From Rickettsia typhi (GTDB taxonomy: Bacteria; Pseudomonadota; Alphaproteobacteria; Rickettsiales; UBA1997): DNA of 5,630 bases. The notes beneath the pieces were generated by a model. It worked only from the letters and a program-made list of their open reading frames with translations, ran no database searches and was not told the origin of the DNA. Shown here in pieces: positions 1 to 4,225 of the stretch. The position numbers and the translations under genes are program-made. Each line of letters starts with the position of its first letter. Within the stretch, counting starts at the first letter, position 1. Where the stretch lies: contig CAMDAI010000094.1 of NCBI GenBank assembly GCA_945888585.1, forward strand, positions 1 through 5,630, written 5' to 3'.

Positions 1-191
1 GTTAATGCGTGACAAATTAAAATTGCATTGGATTTATCATCATTAAGCTCACCATAAGTTTGATAGGCAATATTAAAATTATTAATTTCAATTCCGGAGG
101 TTAACAACAGCGGATTATGAGTTCCAAGTTTAACAATATTGCCAATTTCATATTGTTTAAATTCTGAACCAAAACTTGATTTTATCAGCAT
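1..191 (-). CDS. metX: Homoserine O-acetyltransferase (MetX), N-terminal part, cut by the window edge
   Basis: The first 63 residues of a minus-strand protein are visible, starting at ATG 191-189, with no stop before the left edge. The family transfers an acetyl (or succinyl) group from acyl-CoA to homoserine, the entry step of methionine synthesis, in the cytoplasm. The visible part matches the start of the MetX alpha/beta-hydrolase fold: a '[10 protein letters not shown]' strand, then '[10 protein letters not shown]' and 'NAILICHAL', equivalent to the family's AYETYGxLN and NAVLVCHALTG blocks. The nucleophile Ser and the catalytic Asp/His lie outside the window, so acetyl versus succinyl specificity cannot be judged. 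An AAGG lies 9 nt upstream of the ATG and supports the start. It is divergent from the chorismate mutase gene across 54 bp. I recall metX lying near a chorismate mutase gene in other alphaproteobacteria. Confidence 0.87.
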   Translation of the reverse strand, partial: MLIKSSFGSEFKQYEIGNIVKLGTHNPLLLTSGIEINNFNIAYQTYGELNDDKSNAILICHAL

Positions 192-245
192 TAATAATTA
201 CCTTATTTTTTACAAAAATTAGCGAGTCATTAAACATCAAAAATA
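192..245. promoter_or_regulatory. Divergent intergenic region, presumed to hold promoters for metX (-) and chorismate mutase (+)
   Basis: These 54 bp separate two divergent start codons, so promoters for both directions should lie here or just inside the flanking genes. On the plus strand TTTACA (209-214) followed after 16 nt by TAAACA (231-236) is a poor sigma-70-like pair; it would give a very short leader before ATG 246. No convincing minus-strand pair and no operator-like palindrome was seen. The promoter assignment rests on gene orientation more than on motif quality. Confidence 0.4.
201..204 (-). promoter_or_regulatory. Probable ribosome binding site of metX
   Basis: CCTT on the plus strand reads AAGG on the minus strand, 9 nt before the metX ATG. 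It is the only Shine-Dalgarno-like match in the divergent gap and supports the chosen start. The plus-strand chorismate mutase start at 246 has no comparable site. Confidence 0.45.
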
Positions 246-1127
246 ATGGAAAATCAACAGAATAAAAGCTTGGACAAATTACCAGAGTTTCGTCGTGAAA
301 TTGATAAAATCGATGATCAAATTATCGATTTACTTAAAGAAAGAATGAAAATTGTTGCTCAAGTTGGTGAGTATAAAAGAAGCTGCAATGAGCATTTTCT
401 AATTAAATCTAGTCGGGAAGCTGATATGATTAAAGATTTAGTAATAAAAGCAGATGGAGCATTGCCAAAATCAACTATTGTTAGCCTGTGGCGCAAAATA
501 ATAACTTCCGCCAATATGCTTGAACAAGAAATTAAAATTGCTCTTCATAACCCTGCCAAAATTCCTGATTATGAATATTTAGTTAAAGAATATTATGGCG
601 ATTTCATACCAATTTATTCTCACGATAGTGTTACCAGTATCATTAGTTTTATGGAAAGAAATGAAATACAAATCGGAATTTTTGCCATACCAAATGAAAA
701 TGACAATTTCGAATCTGGCGTTGAAAATTGGTGGATTAACTTGGCTAACAATAAAAGTAATATCAAGATTTTTGCCAAAATTCCATTTATTGAAAATATT
801 AATGATTATAATTTTACCAAGAAAAATTTAGTTGCCGTTGCCATTAAAGAAGCGGAATCATCGAAGGAAGATAAAACTTTACTGGTTATTGAAACCGCCA
901 AAGAAATATCTAAATCACAAATTCAAAATGCGATTAAAGATTCTGCTTTTGAAGGAAGAATTATTAAAACAGCTAAATTAAAACAAATTGATAATATTAA
1001 TTTTAGTTTAATTGAAATTGATGGTTTTCATTTACAAACTGATGAAAAAATTACTGCTTTTTCTAAACATAAAATTAAACCTTATGTTAAGGTAATTGGA
1101 CACTTCCCTACTCCAATAAAATTTTAG
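246..1127 (+). CDS. Chorismate mutase (AroQ class) with a prephenate-dehydratase-like C-terminal region, 293 aa
   Basis: The N-terminal ~95 residues are an all-helical AroQ chorismate mutase, which converts chorismate to prephenate for Phe/Tyr synthesis. Aligned by eye to the E. coli P-protein, catalytic residues are present: R16 (EcR11) in 'EFRREIDKIDDQII', R33 (R28) in 'LLKERM', K44 (K39) in 'GEYKR', and R57-E58 (R51-E52). The E. coli D48 position is Lys. A 'LWRKIITSANMLEQ' block closes the domain. Residues ~96-293 faintly recall a prephenate dehydratase fold ('IGIFAIPNENDNFESGVENW', end 'VKVIGHFPTPIKF'). They lack a clear dehydratase TRF motif, so catalytic PheA activity is doubtful. From memory, alphaproteobacterial chorismate mutases of about 280-300 aa share this layout, including a 'P..WW' stretch and a conserved tail. 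The start at 246 has no Shine-Dalgarno site. The stop is TAG, and hemH follows after 22 bp. Some databases label such proteins pheA. Confidence 0.85.
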   Translation: MENQQNKSLDKLPEFRREIDKIDDQIIDLLKERMKIVAQVGEYKRSCNEHFLIKSSREADMIKDLVIKADGALPKSTIVSLWRKIITSANMLEQEIKIALHNPAKIPDYEYLVKEYYGDFIPIYSHDSVTSIISFMERNEIQIGIFAIPNENDNFESGVENWWINLANNKSNIKIFAKIPFIENINDYNFTKKNLVAVAIKEAESSKEDKTLLVIETAKEISKSQIQNAIKDSAFEGRIIKTAKLKQIDNINFSLIEIDGFHLQTDEKITAFSKHKIKPYVKVIGHFPTPIKF

Positions 1128-1149
1128 TATTATATTTGGTATTACAATA

Positions 1150-2196
1150 ATGAGTAAAAAAATTGCTGTCGTTCTTTTTAATTTAGGTGGCCCTTCTGAT
1201 TTAAAATCAGTACCAAAATTTTTATTTAATCTGTTTAATGATCCAGCAATTATAAGCCTTCCAACACTTCCGCGATTATTTTTAGCAAAATTAATTTCTA
1301 CATTACGAACCAAACCAGCTCAAAAAATTTATAGTTTAATTGGCGGAAAATCGCCAATTGTAGAAATTACCAATGGTCAAGCAGAGGCTTTAGAAAAAGA
1401 ATTATCTTTTGCCGAAAATTCTTATAAAACTTTTGTTATAATGCGCTACTGGCATCCACGCGCTCGTGATGTAGTTAAAAAAATTAAAGAATACTCTCCA
1501 GATCAAGTCATTATGTTGCCGCTTTATCCTCAATATTCAACCACCACAAGCGCTTCTTCTTTTGCGGAATTTTTAAAGGAGGCCCAAAGACAAAAAATAA
1601 AATCCATTTTTAAAAAAGTCTGTTGCTATCCCGATAATAAAGATTTTATTGAAGCCCATAGCAGATTAATTAAACAAACAATTAAAAAAGCAGAACTTAG
1701 CAAAAATAAAAATTATCGCCTTCTATTTTCAGCTCATGGATTGCCCCAAAGCATAATTGATAAAGGTGATCCTTATGTTTTTCAAATAAAGAAATCCACC
1801 GATTTAATTGCCAAATCATTACAAATTGAGAATTTAGATTATCGCATTTGTTATCAATCAAAAGTTGGTAAAATGACTTGGACTTCACCCTCATTAGAAG
1901 TTGAAATTAGACGAGCAGCACTTGATAAAAAATCGATTATAATTATTCCAATTGCATTTGTTTCTGACCACTCCGAAACTTTAGTTGAGCTTGATATTGA
2001 GTATAAAAAATTAGCAAAAGATCTGGGAATTCCACTTTATTTAAGAGTTCCAGCTTTAAATTCTGATGGATATTTTATTTCTGCCCTAGCCAATATTTGT
2101 AAAAATACCGTTCATAATAATATGATTTGCAATAATGGTGAAAATGGTAGCAGGATCTGTCCAGCCAAGCAAACCAAATGTCCAAATTATATCTAA
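1150..2196 (+). CDS. hemH: Ferrochelatase (protoporphyrin ferrochelatase), 348 aa
   Basis: HemH inserts Fe2+ into protoporphyrin IX, the last step of protoheme synthesis, usually at the inner face of the membrane. The N-terminus 'VVLFNLGGPSDLKSVPKFLF' is the family signature. Catalytic H196 lies in 'SAHGLPQSIIDKGDPY', and the acidic proton-path residue E276 in 'SDHSETLVELDIEY', which is the mitochondrial/alphaproteobacterial version of this motif. 'YPQYSTTTSAS' and 'CYQSKVGKMTW' are further family blocks. Length is normal. The C-terminal extension has cysteines at 317, 327, 337 and 344, and there is an internal pair C158-C159. This arrangement resembles ferrochelatases known to hold a [2Fe-2S] cluster (human, Caulobacter), but cluster binding is inferred. 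It sits 22 bp after chorismate mutase and is probably co-transcribed. Its start lacks a strong Shine-Dalgarno site. Confidence 0.96.
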   Translation: MSKKIAVVLFNLGGPSDLKSVPKFLFNLFNDPAIISLPTLPRLFLAKLISTLRTKPAQKIYSLIGGKSPIVEITNGQAEALEKELSFAENSYKTFVIMRYWHPRARDVVKKIKEYSPDQVIMLPLYPQYSTTTSASSFAEFLKEAQRQKIKSIFKKVCCYPDNKDFIEAHSRLIKQTIKKAELSKNKNYRLLFSAHGLPQSIIDKGDPYVFQIKKSTDLIAKSLQIENLDYRICYQSKVGKMTWTSPSLEVEIRRAALDKKSIIIIPIAFVSDHSETLVELDIEYKKLAKDLGIPLYLRVPALNSDGYFISALANICKNTVHNNMICNNGENGSRICPAKQTKCPNYI

Positions 2197-2307
2197 TAAA
2201 TTAATAATTTATTATATATAATTTTATTTTAGAACGCTGGATTGCCAGCGCCCCGCCTTGCGGGGATCCTCATGCCAAATTGGTATTAATAAATTTATAT
2301 TTGGTAT
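2197..2307. other. 111-bp hemH-ybeY intergenic region with GC-rich hairpins
   Basis: This is the longest intergenic gap in the window. It starts AT-only (2197-2230), then holds the GC-rich double hairpin at 2235-2265, then 'ATCCTCATGCC', an AT-rich stretch, and the ybeY start. There is a short palindrome CCAAATTGG (2275-2283). A five-codon open frame from ATG 2272 ends at TAA 2287-2289 and is not treated as a gene. No RNA gene or clear promoter was recognised. The gap may hold an internal promoter, a processing site, or the remnant of a small dispersed repeat. Confidence 0.5.
2235..2265. repeat. Two abutting perfect inverted repeats (tandem GC-rich hairpins)
   Basis: Hairpin 1 is CGCTGG (2235-2240), loop ATTG, CCAGCG (2245-2250). 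Hairpin 2 follows directly: CCCCGC (2251-2256), loop CTT, GCGGGG (2260-2265). Both 6-bp stems are perfect. The 31 bp are 24/31 G+C in a window of about 30% G+C. An alternative pairing of GGAT (2239-2242) with ATCC (2266-2269) would compete with hairpin 1. There is no T-run after it on the plus strand, so it is not a standard intrinsic terminator. It may be part of a dispersed palindromic element or an mRNA stability or attenuation structure; neither can be shown from one copy. Confidence 0.75.
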
Positions 2308-2817
2308 ATGCCAATTAATATTGAAATTTTAATTAATGAATTACAGTGGAAAAAAGAAAATCGTTTAATTTCTGCCAAAATTAAATCATTAATTAAACAA
2401 ATCGCTCCTCAAACTGAATTAAAAAAATATTTAAATCAAGATCTAGAAATAGAAATTTCAGTAGTTTTATCTGACGACACCGAAATTAAGAAATTAAATA
2501 AAAATTATCGTCACAAAAACAAACCAACCAATGTTTTATCTTTTCCCGCAGTTGATTTTAAGAATATGAGTAAATCAGAGTTAAAGCTAGGATTTATAAC
2601 GCTAGGTGATATTGTTTTATCCTATCAAACTATTAAAAATGAATCAGTTTTACAAAAGAAAAAATTTGATCATCACTTATACCATTTGATAATTCACTCT
2701 TTGTTACACTTGCTTGGCTATGATCATGAAGAGGAAAAAGAAGCAGAGATAATGGAAAATTTAGAGATTAATCTTCTAAAAAAACTTGATATAGCCAATC
2801 CTTATAATATAGAATAA
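2308..2817 (+). CDS. ybeY: YbeY endoribonuclease / rRNA maturation factor, 169 aa
   Basis: YbeY is a zinc-dependent single-strand endoribonuclease acting in 16S rRNA 3'-end maturation and 70S quality control. The metal motif HxxxHxxxxxH is complete: H130, H134 and H140 in 'HSLLHLLGYDHEEE'. The conserved 'NYRHKNKPTNVLSFP' (Y67-R68 to P80) and 'LGDIVLS' blocks are present. TN replaces the common TD before VLSF, which I recall from rickettsial homologs. Length is typical. The start at 2308 gives the expected 'INIEILINELQWK' first strand and helix; its Shine-Dalgarno context is poor, with only GGT two bases before ATG. The usual partner phoH is not beside it, but corC follows after 33 bp, keeping half of the common phoH-ybeY-corC order. 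Confidence 0.94.
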   Translation: MPINIEILINELQWKKENRLISAKIKSLIKQIAPQTELKKYLNQDLEIEISVVLSDDTEIKKLNKNYRHKNKPTNVLSFPAVDFKNMSKSELKLGFITLGDIVLSYQTIKNESVLQKKKFDHHLYHLIIHSLLHLLGYDHEEEKEAEIMENLEINLLKKLDIANPYNIE

Positions 2818-2850
2818 TTCTCTTAAATTCTTTAATAACAACCCTCTACT

Positions 2851-3807
2851 ATGGAAAATAATAGTTTCTGGCATTCAAATAAAAATAAACCAAAACCCCA
2901 CAAACAAAATATCATCAAAACTAATCATAAAAAAGTAGCAAAATCTAAAAATAAAAACTTCAAACAATTCATTAGCAAATTAGGTGCAAGGGTTAAAAGC
3001 ATCAAAAGAAAACGCAGCAAAGAAGCTGTTTTAAAATCCTTGGGTAAAACCATTGAAATCTGTGCATCTTCTAAATTCATCTCATCTGAAGCTGTTAAAA
3101 TGATTAATAACATCATTAATATTGGCGATGTTAAAGTTGATGACATAATGACGCCACGAGGCGATATTATTGCAATACATAATAATGTTAGCCTTACCGA
3201 TATAAAAGACTTAACCATTAGCAACGAGCATAGCCGTATGCCAGTTTATAAAGATAATCTTGATGAAATAATTGGTTTTGTTCACAGCAAAGATTTAATC
3301 AAATTTATTGATAATCATCAAAATGGCACGTTTAAAATAAACAGCTTAATTCGTAAAATTCTTTTTGTTCCTGAATCAATGCGAATTATTGATTTGCTAC
3401 TAAAGATGCGCTCTTCAAGAGTTCATATTGCTGTTGTTTTGGATGAATATGGTGGAACTAATGGTTTAGTTACTATTGAAGATATTATGGAAGAAATTGT
3501 TGGTGAAATTGAAGATGAATATGATGTTCCCAATAACAATATCTACATGACCATAAAACAAATCAATGATAACGTTATTCATGTTGGTGGAAGAGTTGAG
3601 ATTAAAAAAGTTGAAGAACTTCTAAAAATTAAAATTGCAGAAGATGATAAAGATCTCGATTTTGACACTGTTGGCGGCTTTGTTTTATCAACTTTTAAGA
3701 AAGTTCCTGAATCGGGCGAAGTAGTTAAATATAATAATGATCTGACTATAAAAGTTTTAAATGCTGATGTTAAATCGGTAAAATTAGTTGAAATAAAATT
3801 TAATTAA
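2851..3807 (+). CDS. corC: CorC/HlyC (TlyC-like) CBS-domain protein, 318 aa
   Basis: A soluble CorC/HlyC family protein linked to Mg/Co efflux and envelope homeostasis; rickettsial homologs are called TlyC (hemolysin C). Residues 1-60 are a Lys/Asn-rich basic tail with no hydrophobic segment, so there is no DUF21 membrane domain. The CBS pair runs from about 98 to 225: it opens with 'DDIMTPRGDIIAIHN' (D98, P102, R103), continues with 'SRMPVYKDNLDEIIGFVHSK', and ends with 'DEYGGTNGLVTIEDIMEEIV' (D198-E199-Y200-G201-G202). The CorC_HlyC C-terminal domain (about 240-316) includes 'DFDTVGGFVLSTFKKVPESG'. No Shine-Dalgarno site is visible before ATG 2851. It is the last gene of the plus-strand run and ends 4 bp from the convergent PdxH-like gene. 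The hemolysin label is historical; haemolysis cannot be inferred. Without the membrane domain it may act as a regulatory partner of a transporter. Confidence 0.92.
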   Translation: MENNSFWHSNKNKPKPHKQNIIKTNHKKVAKSKNKNFKQFISKLGARVKSIKRKRSKEAVLKSLGKTIEICASSKFISSEAVKMINNIINIGDVKVDDIMTPRGDIIAIHNNVSLTDIKDLTISNEHSRMPVYKDNLDEIIGFVHSKDLIKFIDNHQNGTFKINSLIRKILFVPESMRIIDLLLKMRSSRVHIAVVLDEYGGTNGLVTIEDIMEEIVGEIEDEYDVPNNNIYMTIKQINDNVIHVGGRVEIKKVEELLKIKIAEDDKDLDFDTVGGFVLSTFKKVPESGEVVKYNNDLTIKVLNADVKSVKLVEIKFN

Positions 3808-3811
3808 AAAA

Positions 3812-4225
3812 TTATGGGTAAAGCTTTTTTATCTGCCATCCTTGCTTATCAGCTAATTTATTATAAATCACTCTATTGTGAAGACGATACTTTCCATTAC
3901 TCCAAAACTCGATGGAGTTTATTTCAACTGAAATTTTATCCTCTATAATTTTTTGTGCAATTCCTTCTATTCTAACCTGATAACCCAATTCTGGCCAATA
4001 AATACAAATAGCAATTTTACAATTTTGAGTAATTTTTTTAGAATTAGAAATTATTTCAAAAGTTTTATGGTTAAGTTCTTTTAATAATCCCATTTCTAAT
4101 GATGGCTGATTTTCTTGATTTGTCGTAGCTATTGTAATTACATCAAAATTTTTAGCTTTATTTTTAGCCAGATCAAACCATTTATTAAAAAAATCGAAAG
4201 GCTCTTGATAATTTTTTTTAATCAT
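3812..4225 (-). CDS. Short PdxH-like (pyridoxamine 5'-phosphate oxidase family) protein with a central deletion, 137 aa
   Basis: This minus-strand protein aligns by eye with both ends of PdxH, the FMN enzyme that oxidises PNP/PMP to PLP. N-terminal half: 'EPFDFFNKWFDLAKN', 'VITIATTNQENQPSLEMGLL' with K49 equivalent to E. coli K72, and 'SNSKKITQN' equivalent to 'SRKAHQIE'. C-terminal end: 'INSIEFWSNGKYRLHNRVIY' with R114 and H116 equivalent to E. coli R197 and H199. Between 'RIEGIAQKII' (85-94) and 'INSIEFW' (102-108) about 60 residues are missing relative to E. coli PdxH (about 218 aa), including the region of Y129, R133 and S137 that hold the substrate phosphate. The R67 position is Glu (E44). 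The frame is intact, so this is not an obvious pseudogene. It may be a degenerating PdxH, an FMN protein with another substrate, or a coding remnant. Its ATG overlaps the upstream gene's stop (ATGA, 4222-4225), implying translational coupling. Confidence 0.78.
   Translation of the reverse strand: MIKKNYQEPFDFFNKWFDLAKNKAKNFDVITIATTNQENQPSLEMGLLKELNHKTFEIISNSKKITQNCKIAICIYWPELGYQVRIEGIAQKIIEDKISVEINSIEFWSNGKYRLHNRVIYNKLADKQGWQIKKLYP

Noticed and set aside
1032..1313. Minus-strand open frame of 93 codons across the end of chorismate mutase and the start of hemH
   Set aside because: It lies opposite two well-supported conserved genes and has no recognisable motifs; a shadow of AT-rich coding sequence.
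2235..2275. Intrinsic terminator for hemH
   Set aside because: The stems are followed by ATCCTCATGCC rather than a T-run on the plus strand, and ybeY-corC lie downstream in the same direction. Kept as an inverted repeat only.
2272..2289. Five-codon leader-peptide-like frame (MPNWY) before ybeY
   Set aside because: No ribosome binding site, no regulatory codon run, and short frames like this are expected by chance.
2925..3224. Hydrophobic minus-strand open frame of 99 codons inside corC
   Set aside because: Fully antisense to the CBS region of corC. The hydrophobicity comes from complementing Lys/Glu/Asp codons, not from a membrane protein.
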